Of a stretch of DNA of 64,000 nucleotides, positions 8,279 to 16,655 are shown piece after piece (the first letter of the stretch is position 1; each line of letters begins with the position of its first letter). The DNA lies in contig MEPC01000002.1 in NCBI GenBank assembly GCA_001769655.1, positions 1 to 64,000 on the forward strand, in the 5' to 3' direction. This stretch comes from Bacteroidetes bacterium RIFCSPLOWO2_12_FULL_37_12 (GTDB taxonomy: Bacteria; Bacteroidota; Bacteroidia; 2-12-FULL-37-12). Both the position numbers and the translations under genes were made by a program. The notes under the pieces were generated by a model. It made no database searches and had not been told where the DNA came from. It saw nothing but the letters and a program-made list of their open reading frames with translations.

Positions 8279-10195
8279 TCAAAAAATAAAGTTTAGCGCA
8301 AGAATCACCACCAATCCTATCACCATTCCAAAAATATAGTAACCGGTTTTTCCGTTTTGTAACAACCGGAGATATTTGCTGAATCCCATCACTGCATCAC
8401 CTGTTCCATTTACTTTACGGTCAATGATTCCGGCTTCAATCCGCAAGTTTAGAAAATCGTGAATAAAATGCATTGGTCTTATTAAAATGTATCTGTATAA
8501 TTCGTCAATATAAAATTTATGATAGGATAGATTATGCCAAAAAGATAATTTGACTTTCTCAGAAACAGGAATTATTTTTTTGATAAAATAAATTCTTCGC
8601 GCAAGTAAAATGCTCATAATAATCAATGCAATGGAAACCCCCATAAGCGTCCATTCGGTAGCATGGGACAGATGGGCTGTTTCTAGATGGCTGAGTTTTA
8701 ATTCGGCTTTTGAAAATACCGGTTCCAGAAATTTATCAAATTTTTGTGACCCTCCAAGTAATTGTGGGATACCCACAAACCCGCCAATAGCAGAAAGAAC
8801 CGCCAGAATTATCAGGGGATAAGTCATTACATTGGGGGATTCATGCAGGTGATGTTTTTGTTCATGGGTTCCCCGGAATTCGCCATAAAAGGTAAGAAAG
8901 AGCAAACGAAACATGTAAAAGGAGGTCAGTAAAGCGCCAAAAAGAGCGAATCCCCAGAATACGACATTGTATTCGAAGGCGTGGACGAGTATTTCATCTT
9001 TAGAGAAAAAGCCGGAGAGCGGAGGAATTCCGGCAATAGCCAGAGTTGCTAATAGAAAAGTAAGAAATGTTATCGGAAGATGTTTTTTTAATCCTCCCAT
9101 ATTCCGAACATCCTGTTCATTACTCATGGCGTGAATGATAGAGCCAGCGCAAAGGAATAAAAGGGCTTTGAAAAAAGCGTGGGTCATAAAATGAAACATT
9201 GCCGAAGAGAATGCAGTGACACCGAGCGCCATGCACATGTAACCAAGTTGGCTTACGGTAGAATAGGCGAGCACTTTTTTAATATCGTTCTGTGATAAAG
9301 CAATAAAAGCGGCGAGAAGGGCAGTACACAATCCTGTAATAGCTACAATATTCAGTGTCACCGGTGCCAGTGCAAAAAGAATATTTGAACGGGCAATTAG
9401 GTAGATACCGGCTGTTACCATCGTAGCGGCGTGCATTAAAGCAGAAACGGGAGTAGGACCTGCCATGGCATCGGGTAGCCAGGTATATAAAGGGATTTGA
9501 GCGCTCTTGGCAGAAGCCCCGATAAAAAGCAATATCGTAATCATGGTTATGATAAAAGTTCCGGATTCAAAATCATTTGCCCTGCTGAAAACCTTATCAA
9601 ATTCAAGTGAACCAAAAACCACATAAATCAGCATGATACCGGCAAAAAATCCTAAATCACCGGTACGGTTCATGAGCATGGCTTTCATGCCTGCGTAAGT
9701 GAAATTAGTATTCTTAAACCAGAATCCAATCAAAAGAAATGAGCTGACTCCAACTCCTTCCCATCCTATAAAAAGAAAGAAATAATTAGCAGATGATACC
9801 AGAAGTAGCATGGAAAACATGAACAGATTCAGGTATGAGAAAAAGCGTGGATAATCAACATCGTGGCTCATGTATCCCACTGCATAAATGTGAATAAGAA
9901 AACCCACACCCGTAACTACCAACATCATTAATAATGATAATGGGTCAACCAATAAACTAAAAGGCAAAGAGAAAGAGCCGATTTGGGCGAATTGATAGTA
10001 GGTAACTTTTATACTTTCTTCTCCGGAATTCAAAAATTCAAAAAACGTAATCACTGTTACAAGAAAAGCGAGTGCCACGCTTCCTAAGGCAATAGTAGTT
10101 ACCATTGCTTTTGAAAAATGTTTCTTACCCAGAAAAACATTTAGCAGAAATCCCAGAAGAGGGAGAAGGGGAACGAGAATTATATAATTAGACAT
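8279..10195 (-). CDS. nuoL: NADH-quinone oxidoreductase subunit L
   Basis: 638 residues, the largest antiporter-like subunit at the distal end of the complex I membrane arm. Seen directly: the N-terminal helices, FLFIGWEGVGVSSFLLIGFW, KSAQIPLYTWLPDAMAGPTPVSALMHAATMVTAG (Lys and the HAATMV region), KKVLAYSTVSQLGYM, and the long C-terminal lateral helix region ending in a last membrane segment. The length fits NuoL. It sits 4 bp after nuoK. NuoK, NuoL and NuoN together form part of the proton channel array; the NuoM module between NuoL and NuoN is not encoded next to it. Confidence 0.95.
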   Translation of the reverse strand: MSNYIILVPLLPLLGFLLNVFLGKKHFSKAMVTTIALGSVALAFLVTVITFFEFLNSGEESIKVTYYQFAQIGSFSLPFSLLVDPLSLLMMLVVTGVGFLIHIYAVGYMSHDVDYPRFFSYLNLFMFSMLLLVSSANYFFLFIGWEGVGVSSFLLIGFWFKNTNFTYAGMKAMLMNRTGDLGFFAGIMLIYVVFGSLEFDKVFSRANDFESGTFIITMITILLFIGASAKSAQIPLYTWLPDAMAGPTPVSALMHAATMVTAGIYLIARSNILFALAPVTLNIVAITGLCTALLAAFIALSQNDIKKVLAYSTVSQLGYMCMALGVTAFSSAMFHFMTHAFFKALLFLCAGSIIHAMSNEQDVRNMGGLKKHLPITFLTFLLATLAIAGIPPLSGFFSKDEILVHAFEYNVVFWGFALFGALLTSFYMFRLLFLTFYGEFRGTHEQKHHLHESPNVMTYPLIILAVLSAIGGFVGIPQLLGGSQKFDKFLEPVFSKAELKLSHLETAHLSHATEWTLMGVSIALIIMSILLARRIYFIKKIIPVSEKVKLSFWHNLSYHKFYIDELYRYILIRPMHFIHDFLNLRIEAGIIDRKVNGTGDAVMGFSKYLRLLQNGKTGYYIFGMVIGLVVILALNFIF

Positions 10196-10199
10196 AAAA

Positions 10200-10508
10200 T
10201 CACCATTTCATTTTGTCAATCAAATTAATATCAATAGAACCATTATGCTTATAAATCATTACAACAATAGATAACCCGACCGTAACTTCTGCGGCGGCTA
10301 CCAGCATGATGAAAAATACAAAAATTTGTCCCGATGAGTCCCCCATAAAAGCAGAAAAAGCAACCATCAAAAGATTCACTGCATTTAGCATCAGTTCAAT
10401 GGACATGAGGATGATGATGGCATTTCTTCGTGTCAGCACGCCAAGTATTCCCAACGCAAAAAGGATTGAACTGAGATAGAGGTAATAGTTGATTGAGATG
10501 GAACCCAT
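10200..10508 (-). CDS. nuoK: NADH-quinone oxidoreductase subunit K
   Basis: 102 residues and three transmembrane helices, the normal NuoK size. The conserved glutamates in IELMLNAVNL and AAAEVTVGLSIVV are present; they are needed for proton translocation in characterised complex I. It lies between nuoJ (18-bp gap) and nuoL (4-bp gap) in the usual order. Confidence 0.95.
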   Translation of the reverse strand: MGSISINYYLYLSSILFALGILGVLTRRNAIIILMSIELMLNAVNLLMVAFSAFMGDSSGQIFVFFIMLVAAAEVTVGLSIVVMIYKHNGSIDINLIDKMKW

Positions 10509-10526
10509 ATTTTTTTAAATATTATT

Positions 10527-11027
10527 CTAATTCCCGGCTTTCACCTTTCCAATAAAAACAGCTCCCACCATTGCTGTAAGGAAAAGCACTGCCGATAATT
10601 CGAAGGGTAAGAGAAAGTCATTAAATAAAGTCATTCCTAAATTTTTTACGAGACCTATATCGGGATTTGGTAAGACATGAGCAGTTTTATCAACTGTTTT
10701 TCTGAAAACTGCGGTTAATACCAATAAAAGTAAACCGGAGGTGATCACTCCTGAAAGCTTAAGCCATAAGGGCTTTGCCGGTTCAGATTCTTTATTCAGA
10801 TTCATCAACATTATTACAAAAAGAAAAAGCACCATGATAGCGCCTGCATAAACAATAACATGTACCACCGCAATGAATTGTGCATTTAATAACACAAAGT
10901 GCCCGGCAATACTGAAGAATGTCATTACAAGAAATAATACACTGTGAACCGGATTCTTAGCAGTTATTACAAGGATTGCGAAAATGACAGCAAGAATTGA
11001 TAATGAAAAAAAGGCGATTTCAATCAT
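10527..11027 (-). CDS. nuoJ: NADH-quinone oxidoreductase subunit J
   Basis: 166 residues with five hydrophobic helices. The conserved NuoJ stretch VIVYAGAIMVLFLFVIMLMN carries the flexible glycine helix that changes shape during turnover. Usual order J-K-L follows. A nested pair of mobile repeats separates it from nuoI upstream, so about 290 bp of non-coding DNA interrupts the operon; whether nuoJKLN is read from an upstream promoter or from one within the repeats cannot be told. Confidence 0.93.
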   Translation of the reverse strand: MIEIAFFSLSILAVIFAILVITAKNPVHSVLFLVMTFFSIAGHFVLLNAQFIAVVHVIVYAGAIMVLFLFVIMLMNLNKESEPAKPLWLKLSGVITSGLLLLVLTAVFRKTVDKTAHVLPNPDIGLVKNLGMTLFNDFLLPFELSAVLFLTAMVGAVFIGKVKAGN

Positions 11028-11047
11028 TGGATTTATAATTAATTGTA

Positions 11048-11208
11048 GTTACTGTTCAGTCCAAAATGAAAAAATAAAATTTTGCCACTGATTACACGGA
11101 TTAATGTTATAAAAAATCTTAAAATCGTGTTTAATCAGTGTAATCAGTGGCTAAATTTTTTTTCTTGTTCAATTAGTGGTTTAATTAATTTGGATACTGA
11201 ACAGTAAC
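11048..11208. mobile_element. Family 1 short inverted-repeat element, copy 1 (between nuoI and nuoJ)
   Basis: About 161 bp with terminal inverted repeats GTTACTGTTCAGT / ACTGAACAGTAAC and an inner inverted repeat of the type CCACTGATTACACGG... / ...AGTGTAATCAGTGG. It has no coding capacity. The 8-bp target duplication TAATTGTA is at 11040-11047 on the left and at 11306-11313 on the right, after the nested family 2 element. Other copies lie at 23048, 39938 and 55779. Confidence 0.9.
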
Positions 11209-11210
11209 TA

Positions 11211-11305
11211 TACTGTAAACGGAGCAAATTTCAGCAAAAATCTAAATAATCATATAACCATTTAACAATCATCCAGAGTACACGAAATTTATACCGATTG
11301 CAGTA
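11211..11305. mobile_element. Family 2 short inverted-repeat element, copy A, nested in the family 1 target duplication
   Basis: 95 bp with ends TACTGTAAACGG... and ...CCGATTGCAGTA, flanked by TA on both sides (11209-11210 and 11306-11307). It resembles a TA-targeting (Tc1/mariner or IS630-like) MITE. Its position inside the right-hand TAATTGTA of the family 1 copy shows it arrived second. Other copies are at 18347-18457 (inverted) and 22117-22279. Confidence 0.85.
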
Positions 11306-11316
11306 TAATTGTATTA

Positions 11317-11841
11317 CTATAGTATTACTACCTCCCTTTTGTCTTGTACGGTTTTTACTGGTTCCAGCAATTTATCTTTTCCATACACGAGATTCCCACG
11401 GAAAAAGCTTGATAAAGCCATTTCTCCTTCCAAATATATGGCTTGTTTAGGACATGCTTCTTCGCAGAATCCGCAAAAAATACATCGTAACATATTAATT
11501 TCGTACCGGGAAGCATATTTTTCTTCTCTGTATAAATGTTCTTCACCGGATTTTCTTTCAGCGGCATCCATCGTAATTGCTTCTGCGGGACAAGCCAATG
11601 CGCATAATCCGCAGGCAGTACAACGTTCTGCGCCATTTTCGTCACGTTTCAATACCTGCAATCCTCTGTAAACCGGGCTGAATTTTCGTTTTTCATCTGG
11701 AAATTGAATGGTGGTTTTCCTGCCGAATAAATGCCGGATAGTGACCAACAGCCCTCCTAAAATGGCAGGAATGTATAACCTTTCCATTAAGTTCATTTTT
11801 TTCTGAACCACTACTTTAGAACGGGATGTTAAGAGTTTCAT
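11317..11841 (-). CDS. nuoI: NADH-quinone oxidoreductase subunit I (2x4Fe-4S ferredoxin-like)
   Basis: 174 residues. Two CxxCxxCxxxCP motifs, CTACGLCALACP and CIFCGFCEEACP, bind the N6a and N6b clusters that pass electrons towards the quinone site. The N-terminal amphipathic segment docks onto the membrane arm. Start ATG 11841 is contiguous with the heptad array that fills the nuoH-nuoI spacer. The gene is followed by the nested repeat elements instead of directly by nuoJ. Confidence 0.95.
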   Translation of the reverse strand: MKLLTSRSKVVVQKKMNLMERLYIPAILGGLLVTIRHLFGRKTTIQFPDEKRKFSPVYRGLQVLKRDENGAERCTACGLCALACPAEAITMDAAERKSGEEHLYREEKYASRYEINMLRCIFCGFCEEACPKQAIYLEGEMALSSFFRGNLVYGKDKLLEPVKTVQDKREVVIL

Positions 11842-11885
11842 TTCGATTTACGAGTTACGATTTTAGATTTACTATTACGTAATTT
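11842..11885. repeat. Heptanucleotide array (TCGTAAA) between nuoH and nuoI
   Basis: On the minus strand, words TCTAAAA, TCGTAAC, TCGTAAA, TCGAAAT follow one another at 7-nt spacing and the last runs into the nuoI ATG. The same word is used before der (34576-34613). Confidence 0.7.
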
Positions 11886-12908
11886 TTAACTTTTAAAAAA
11901 TAAAATAAAAAGTCCTGTCAGCATCATATTTAACACTGCCAATGGAATCAACACTTTCCATCCCAGGTGCATGAGTTGGTCAAAGCGGAATCTCGGAATG
12001 GTCCATCTTACCCACATAAAGAAAAATATAAAAATTATTATTTTCAGGAAAAAAACGCTACTACCGATTATGGATATTGCATTTGGTGATAATCCTAGTT
12101 CGTTCATAAATGGAAAATTATAACCGCCGAAATATAGGGATGCCATTACAGCCGAAGAAATAAACATATTAATGTATTCTGCAAAAAGGTAAAGCCCGAG
12201 TTTCATGCTACTGTATTCGGTATGATATCCACCCACTAATTCGGCTTCACATTCAGGAAGATCGAATGGAGTGCGGTTTGTTTCTGCAAAAGCACAAATC
12301 ATAAAAATCAGAAATCCGAGTGGTTGGTAAAAAACGTTCCAGTGAAATCCGGGTTGTTGTTCAACAATTTCGCGGACACCAAGCGTACCAGAGCTCATTA
12401 ATAATGCAATCAGTGACATACCCATGGCAAGTTCGTAACTAATCATCTGGGAAGAAGCTCTTAACGCTCCGAGTAATGAGTATTTATTATTGGAAGCCCA
12501 TCCTCCCACCATGATGCCATAAACGCCCAGTGACACAACTCCGAATACGAAGAGTATGCCTATGTTAACATCTGCCACTTGCAGATTATATATCTGACCA
12601 TTAATAGTTATAGCAGGACCCCAAGGTAAAACGGCGCTGGTCATTAAAGCAGTAGTGATAGCTATGCAAGGTCCCAGGATAAAAAGTATTTTGTTGGAAG
12701 TAGAAGGGATTATTTCCTCTTTGAAAAAGAATTTCAAACCATCGGCAACGGGCTGTAAAATTCCGAAAGGACCTGCACGGTTTGGACCAATTCTATCTTG
12801 CAAAAAAGCGGCTACTTTTCGCTCAGCAAGTGTGGAATACATGGCGATGAGCAAGGTTAGCCCAAAGATGATTATGATAAAAATAATTTTGAATGTTAGT
12901 TCTGTCAT
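11886..12908 (-). CDS. nuoH: NADH-quinone oxidoreductase subunit H
   Basis: 340 residues, eight or so helices. NuoH forms the quinone chamber together with NuoB and NuoD. Diagnostic segments: AERKVAAFLQDRIGPNR near the N-terminus, AFAETNRTPFDLPECEAELVGGYHTEYS in the centre (the acidic E-channel loop), and RWTIPRFRFDQLMHLGWK near the C-terminus. The length is typical. It lies between nuoG and nuoI in the standard order. Confidence 0.96.
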   Translation of the reverse strand: MTELTFKIIFIIIIFGLTLLIAMYSTLAERKVAAFLQDRIGPNRAGPFGILQPVADGLKFFFKEEIIPSTSNKILFILGPCIAITTALMTSAVLPWGPAITINGQIYNLQVADVNIGILFVFGVVSLGVYGIMVGGWASNNKYSLLGALRASSQMISYELAMGMSLIALLMSSGTLGVREIVEQQPGFHWNVFYQPLGFLIFMICAFAETNRTPFDLPECEAELVGGYHTEYSSMKLGLYLFAEYINMFISSAVMASLYFGGYNFPFMNELGLSPNAISIIGSSVFFLKIIIFIFFFMWVRWTIPRFRFDQLMHLGWKVLIPLAVLNMMLTGLFILFFKS

Positions 12909-12962
12909 TATGTTTAATAGTAATTCTAAAAACTACCATTTTGTCCATTTAATAATTTCTAA

Positions 12963-13934
12963 TTAACTTTCATCCACTCTTTTCCCATAAACCCCATAGT
13001 CGGCTGTCGGCAATTCAGTAATCTCTTCGTAGTTATTCTGAGAAATTACGGAATGATGTTCAATATGACGGGGTCCATCAATAATCCAGGAATTCATTTC
13101 CTTTTGAGCAAACCGGCAATCATTGCAAATAAATTCTTTAACTTCGCCATACTGGTCTTTTCTTGCAGTAACTCTCAACACATTTTCTCCCTGAAACCAA
13201 AGAACCACTTTTCCACAACATTTGGTACAGGAACGGTGAGCATCAACGGGCTTGGTAAACCAAACTCGCTGTTTAAAACGGAAAGTCCTGTCCGTAAGAG
13301 CGCCAACCGGGCAAACATCAATCATATTTCCCGAAAAATCGTTGGTAACGGCATTAGAAATATAGGTGCCAATTTCTGCGGCATCCCCCCGGTTCAGTAC
13401 TCCATGAATACGGTCATCAGTAATTTGATTTGCTGTATAAACACAACGGTAACAAAGAATGCAACGCGTCATGTGTAATTTTATATTGGGACCAATATCA
13501 ATTTTTTCGAATTTCCTGCGAGGTTCTACATAACGGGTCTTTTGATTACCATGGTCAAAAGCAAGATTTTGAAGGTCACATTCACCTGCCTGGTCACAAA
13601 TAGGGCAATCAAGAGGATGATTTATCAACAACATCTCCACAATCCCTTTTCGTGCTTCAAGAACTTCAGGTGAAGTAATATTCTGAATGACCATTCCATC
13701 CTGAACAGGAGTACAGCAGGATGCTACCAATTTGGGCATCGGGCGTGGATCTTTGGAAGAACCTTGAGTGACTTTCACCAGACAAACCCTGCACTTTCCA
13801 CCGCTTTCTTTCAGAGAGGAATAGTAGCACATTGCCGGTGGAACTATGGCGCCTCCGATTTTGCGGGCGGCATTTAGGATGGTAGTATTCGGTTCTACTT
13901 CTATTTCGTGGTTGTCAATCGTAATCTTTGACAT
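12963..13934 (-). CDS. nuoG: NADH-quinone oxidoreductase subunit G, short form
   Basis: 323 residues: an N-terminal 2Fe-2S ferredoxin domain (Cys in PPAMCYY and GGKCRVC), the His-Cys 4Fe-4S motif region (HPLDCPICDQAGECDLQ), and a second 4Fe-4S set (TRCILCYRCVY). The large molybdopterin-like C-terminal domain of enterobacterial NuoG is absent, as is usual for Bacteroidota. A CTKCCGK motif near residue 237 adds another possible metal site. It is the first gene of this nuo block and has its own -7 box upstream. nuoA-F, which usually precede it, are not here. Confidence 0.92.
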   Translation of the reverse strand: MSKITIDNHEIEVEPNTTILNAARKIGGAIVPPAMCYYSSLKESGGKCRVCLVKVTQGSSKDPRPMPKLVASCCTPVQDGMVIQNITSPEVLEARKGIVEMLLINHPLDCPICDQAGECDLQNLAFDHGNQKTRYVEPRRKFEKIDIGPNIKLHMTRCILCYRCVYTANQITDDRIHGVLNRGDAAEIGTYISNAVTNDFSGNMIDVCPVGALTDRTFRFKQRVWFTKPVDAHRSCTKCCGKVVLWFQGENVLRVTARKDQYGEVKEFICNDCRFAQKEMNSWIIDGPRHIEHHSVISQNNYEEITELPTADYGVYGKRVDES

Positions 13935-13960
13935 AAGCTATAGGGTATAAAAACAGTTCC

Positions 13961-13968
13961 CAAAGATA
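13961..13968 (-). promoter_or_regulatory. -7 box upstream of nuoG
   Basis: On the minus strand this reads TATCTTTG, a perfect TAnnTTTG. It lies 26 bp before the nuoG start, so nuoG heads its own transcription unit. A clear -33 box was not found. Confidence 0.5.
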
Positions 13969-14006
13969 TAAATATTTATAGAAAAAAAAAGTGAATTTTT
14001 ACCTTA

Positions 14007-14093
14007 GGGCACTTCTAAAAATTCTATCTTTTATTTCCTCCCTCTTTATCTCCCTCCAAAGGGAGACATTAGGTTGAATTTTTAGAAGTGCCC
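14007..14093. mobile_element. Family 3 short inverted-repeat element, copy 1
   Basis: 87 bp with ends GGGCACTTCTAAAAATTC and its reverse complement, flanked by TTA on both sides (14004-14006 and 14094-14096). The interior holds CCTCCCTCTTTATCTCCCTCC-like sequence. The right-hand TTA, read on the minus strand, is the TAA stop codon of yidD. Copy 2 is at 40220-40308 in the opposite orientation. Confidence 0.85.
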
Positions 14094-14306
14094 TTACGGT
14101 ACTGGATCATATCCTGAGCCACCCCAGGGATGACAAGAAGCGAAACGTTTTAAGGTTAACCAGAATCCATAGAATACACCATGCTTTTTAAGCGCCTCTA
14201 TTCCATATTGAGAACAAGTAGGAGTGTAGCGGCAGGAAGAGGGCAGAAGTGGAGAAATAAGGTGTTTATAGAATTTGATTAATAATATGAGAAAGTTTGT
14301 GAACAT
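14094..14306 (-). CDS. yidD: Membrane protein insertion efficiency factor YidD
   Basis: About 70 residues from ATG 14306 (an upstream TTG at 14318 is less likely). The family signature is seen: [30 protein letters not shown] followed by [13 protein letters not shown]. YidD assists YidC-dependent membrane protein insertion. It directly follows rnpA, the conserved rnpA-yidD pair, but rpmH is absent upstream and yidC downstream. The stop codon is the TAA at the boundary of the family 3 element. Confidence 0.92.
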   Translation of the reverse strand: MFTNFLILLIKFYKHLISPLLPSSCRYTPTCSQYGIEALKKHGVFYGFWLTLKRFASCHPWGGSGYDPVP

Positions 14307-14321
14307 AGAAAATAGCAAATA

Positions 14322-14723
14322 TCAAACATCAAATCTAATTAACTCAGAGAACATTCTAATCTTATCACCTATCTCCGAAAACTTGCTGAATTTAGAGGAA
14401 ATATAAATTAATCCTAAGTGTAACATTTTGTTTTGAGGAATTGCTTTAAGAATTAAATTTTTATGTAACCGGTACGCTTCCCGGATACGTCTTTTAATTA
14501 AATTCCTTTGTGTTGCGCTGGGAAATTTTGCTTTTGGAACGCTTATTAAAACACTTGCTTTCGGCTCTGTTGTATTTTGTTCAAGAAATAAATATATAAT
14601 CCTTAGCGGGTAGATTTTATTGATTTTTCCCTCTTTCAGCAAACGCTCAATATTTATTTTACCTGTGAGATGTTCCTTTTTAGGAAATCTGAAATTAATA
14701 GTGTTTTCTATCATATTGTACAT
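14322..14723 (-). CDS. rnpA: Ribonuclease P protein component
   Basis: 133 residues. RnpA binds the catalytic RNA of RNase P and helps it process tRNA 5' ends. The signature RNLIKRRIREAYR is present, after the N-terminal FPKKEHLTGK region that corresponds to the RL...F start of the family. Start ATG 14723 or ATG 14714; no Shine-Dalgarno decides. It is followed by yidD and diverges from tatA. Confidence 0.9.
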   Translation of the reverse strand: MYNMIENTINFRFPKKEHLTGKINIERLLKEGKINKIYPLRIIYLFLEQNTTEPKASVLISVPKAKFPSATQRNLIKRRIREAYRLHKNLILKAIPQNKMLHLGLIYISSKFSKFSEIGDKIRMFSELIRFDV

Positions 14724-14823
14724 TTAATCCTACATTCCACAATTAATGTTAATTAAAAAAATCATATAAATTTTTATAAATTAATGATTATAGATAACTT
14801 TACAAACCCTAACACAAACAATC

Positions 14824-15111
14824 ATGCAAAATTACCTTTTTTTAGGAAACCTTGGAGGAGGGGAGATATTTGTCATCCTCGTTATTATTCTTATTTTTTT
14901 TGGTGGAAAAAGAATACCTGAATTGGCAAGGGCACTTGGCAAAGGCATCCGGGAATTTAAAGATGCGCAACATGGGGTAGAACGGGAAATTAGGGAAGGG
15001 TTAAAAGAAAATCCACAAGAGAAGAAACCGGTTGCAGAAAATAAAATCGTTGAATCAAAAAACACCGTAGAGACAGGTTTTAAACCCGTCTCCACAGACA
15101 TTAATCCATAA
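14824..15111 (+). CDS. tatA: Sec-independent protein translocase TatA/TatE
   Basis: 95 residues: one N-terminal transmembrane helix (GGGEIFVILVIILIFFGGKRIPELARALGKGIREF) followed by the amphipathic helix and a charged tail, the standard TatA architecture. It forms the pore-like oligomer for folded twin-arginine proteins. A TAnnTTTA box (14795-14802) about 20 bp upstream may be its promoter. It is followed 11 bp later by gatA, so the two are probably cotranscribed. Confidence 0.93.
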   Translation: MQNYLFLGNLGGGEIFVILVIILIFFGGKRIPELARALGKGIREFKDAQHGVEREIREGLKENPQEKKPVAENKIVESKNTVETGFKPVSTDINP

Positions 15112-15122
15112 TACTACAATCC

Positions 15123-16547
15123 TTGACGCATTATTTATCAATTTCTGAAATTCAAAAAGATCTCCGGGAAAAAAGGATAACCTGCGTTGAGCTGGTTAAC
15201 TATTTTCTTACCCGCATTAAAGAACTAAAACACCTGAATGCCTTTTTAGATGTTTATGAGGAAGAAGCCATTTCTCACGCCAAAAAATCGGATGAAAAAA
15301 TTAAAAATGGACAAATGGGTAGATTAACAGGACTTGTGATGGGATTAAAAGATGTCATCTGTTACAAAAACCATCCTGTTCAGGCATCAAGCAAGATTCT
15401 TAATGGATTTCATTCTATATATAATGCTACAGCGGTAGAAAGATTGTTGAATGAAGATGTGAATATTATAGGGCGTCTTAATTGTGATGAATTTGCAATG
15501 GGCGCTTCCAATGAAAATTCCGCGTTCGGTCACGTTCATAATTTTGTAGATGAAACCAGGGTTTCCGGAGGTTCATCCGGCGGTAGCGCCGTGGCTGTAC
15601 AGGCAAATCTTTGTCATGCGGCATTGGGTTCTGATACCGGTGGCTCCGTTCGTCAACCGGCGTCATTCTGCGGAATTGTTGGCTTAAAACCTACCTATTC
15701 AAGAATTTCACGCTATGGCTTAATTGCTTATGCAAGTTCTTTTGATATTATTGGTACCCTTACAAAAAGTGTTGAAGATGCCGCATTATTGCTCGAAATT
15801 ATGGCAGGGAAAGATGAATATGATAGCACTGTTTCTTCTTCGGAAGTACAGCAGTATTCAAAAGAAATTTTACCTGCTAAAAAGTATAAAATCGCATACA
15901 TAAAGGACTATCTTGAAAATCCAGCGATTAATTTTTCAATCAGAAGGGAAACAGAAAATTTTATTTCATTACTAAAAGATAGAAAACATACAATAGAAGG
16001 GGTGGATTTTCCGTTTTTAGATTATATGGTTCCCACTTATTATCTGCTCACAACCGCTGAAGCCAGCGCTAATCTTGCAAGATACGATGGACTTCGGTAC
16101 GGACAAAGAGCAGAGGGAATTCACGAATTAGAAAATCTCTACAAGAAATCGCGGACGGAGGGCTTTGGAGAAGAAGTAAAACGTAGAATCATGCTGGGGA
16201 CTTTTGTATTAAGCGAGGGTTTTCAGGATGCTTATTTTACGAAAGCTCAAAAAGTAAGAAGGGTTATCAAAGATAAAACAATGGAAATATTAGCGGATTA
16301 TGATTTTATATTAACGCCAACCACTCCCAGTACGGCTTTTAAATTAGGAGAGCACACGCAAGACCCGGTGCAAATGTATCTTCAGGATATATTTACAGTT
16401 CAGGCATCTTTAGCAGGAATTCCGGCTGTATCCTTTCCCTTTGGTAAAGATGATGACAACCTTCCCATAGGGCTTCAATTGATGGGAAGGGAGTTTTGTG
16501 AAGGTGATTTACTAAACCTTGTAAACCAATTTGTTAATTGCCCGTAG
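15123..16547 (+). CDS. gatA: Aspartyl/glutamyl-tRNA(Asn/Gln) amidotransferase subunit A
   Basis: 474 residues of the amidase-signature family. The catalytic Ser-cisSer-Lys elements are visible: Lys in GLKDVICYK, then RVSGGSSGGSAVAV and GSDTGGSVRQPASFCG. GatA releases ammonia from glutamine for the GatB kinase/transamidase. The start is TTG 15123: no ATG precedes the conserved N-terminus in this frame, and the tatA stop lies 11 bp upstream. gatC is far away (26366) and gatB is not in the window, so the subunits are dispersed. Confidence 0.95.
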   Translation: MTHYLSISEIQKDLREKRITCVELVNYFLTRIKELKHLNAFLDVYEEEAISHAKKSDEKIKNGQMGRLTGLVMGLKDVICYKNHPVQASSKILNGFHSIYNATAVERLLNEDVNIIGRLNCDEFAMGASNENSAFGHVHNFVDETRVSGGSSGGSAVAVQANLCHAALGSDTGGSVRQPASFCGIVGLKPTYSRISRYGLIAYASSFDIIGTLTKSVEDAALLLEIMAGKDEYDSTVSSSEVQQYSKEILPAKKYKIAYIKDYLENPAINFSIRRETENFISLLKDRKHTIEGVDFPFLDYMVPTYYLLTTAEASANLARYDGLRYGQRAEGIHELENLYKKSRTEGFGEEVKRRIMLGTFVLSEGFQDAYFTKAQKVRRVIKDKTMEILADYDFILTPTTPSTAFKLGEHTQDPVQMYLQDIFTVQASLAGIPAVSFPFGKDDDNLPIGLQLMGREFCEGDLLNLVNQFVNCP

Positions 16548-16596
16548 AAGGACGAATAGTTGAATACTAATAGGGTAATATATTAGAATACAGAGC

Positions 16597-16655
16597 AGAA
16601 TAGAAGATAGAAAATAGAAAATAGAAGATAGAAAATAGAAAATATCCAATAGCAA
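16597..16655. repeat. Heptanucleotide array (AATAGAA) ending at a start codon
   Basis: Words AATAGAA/GATAGAA repeat with a perfect 7-nt period about eight times, end in AATAGCA, and the next unit contains the ATG of the transglycosylase gene at 16656. The array therefore forms its translation initiation region. Confidence 0.85.

Noticed and set aside
16597-16655. Short tandem repeats as a possible CRISPR array
   Set aside because: Units are 7 nt with no spacers and no cas genes; the same holds for all other word arrays.
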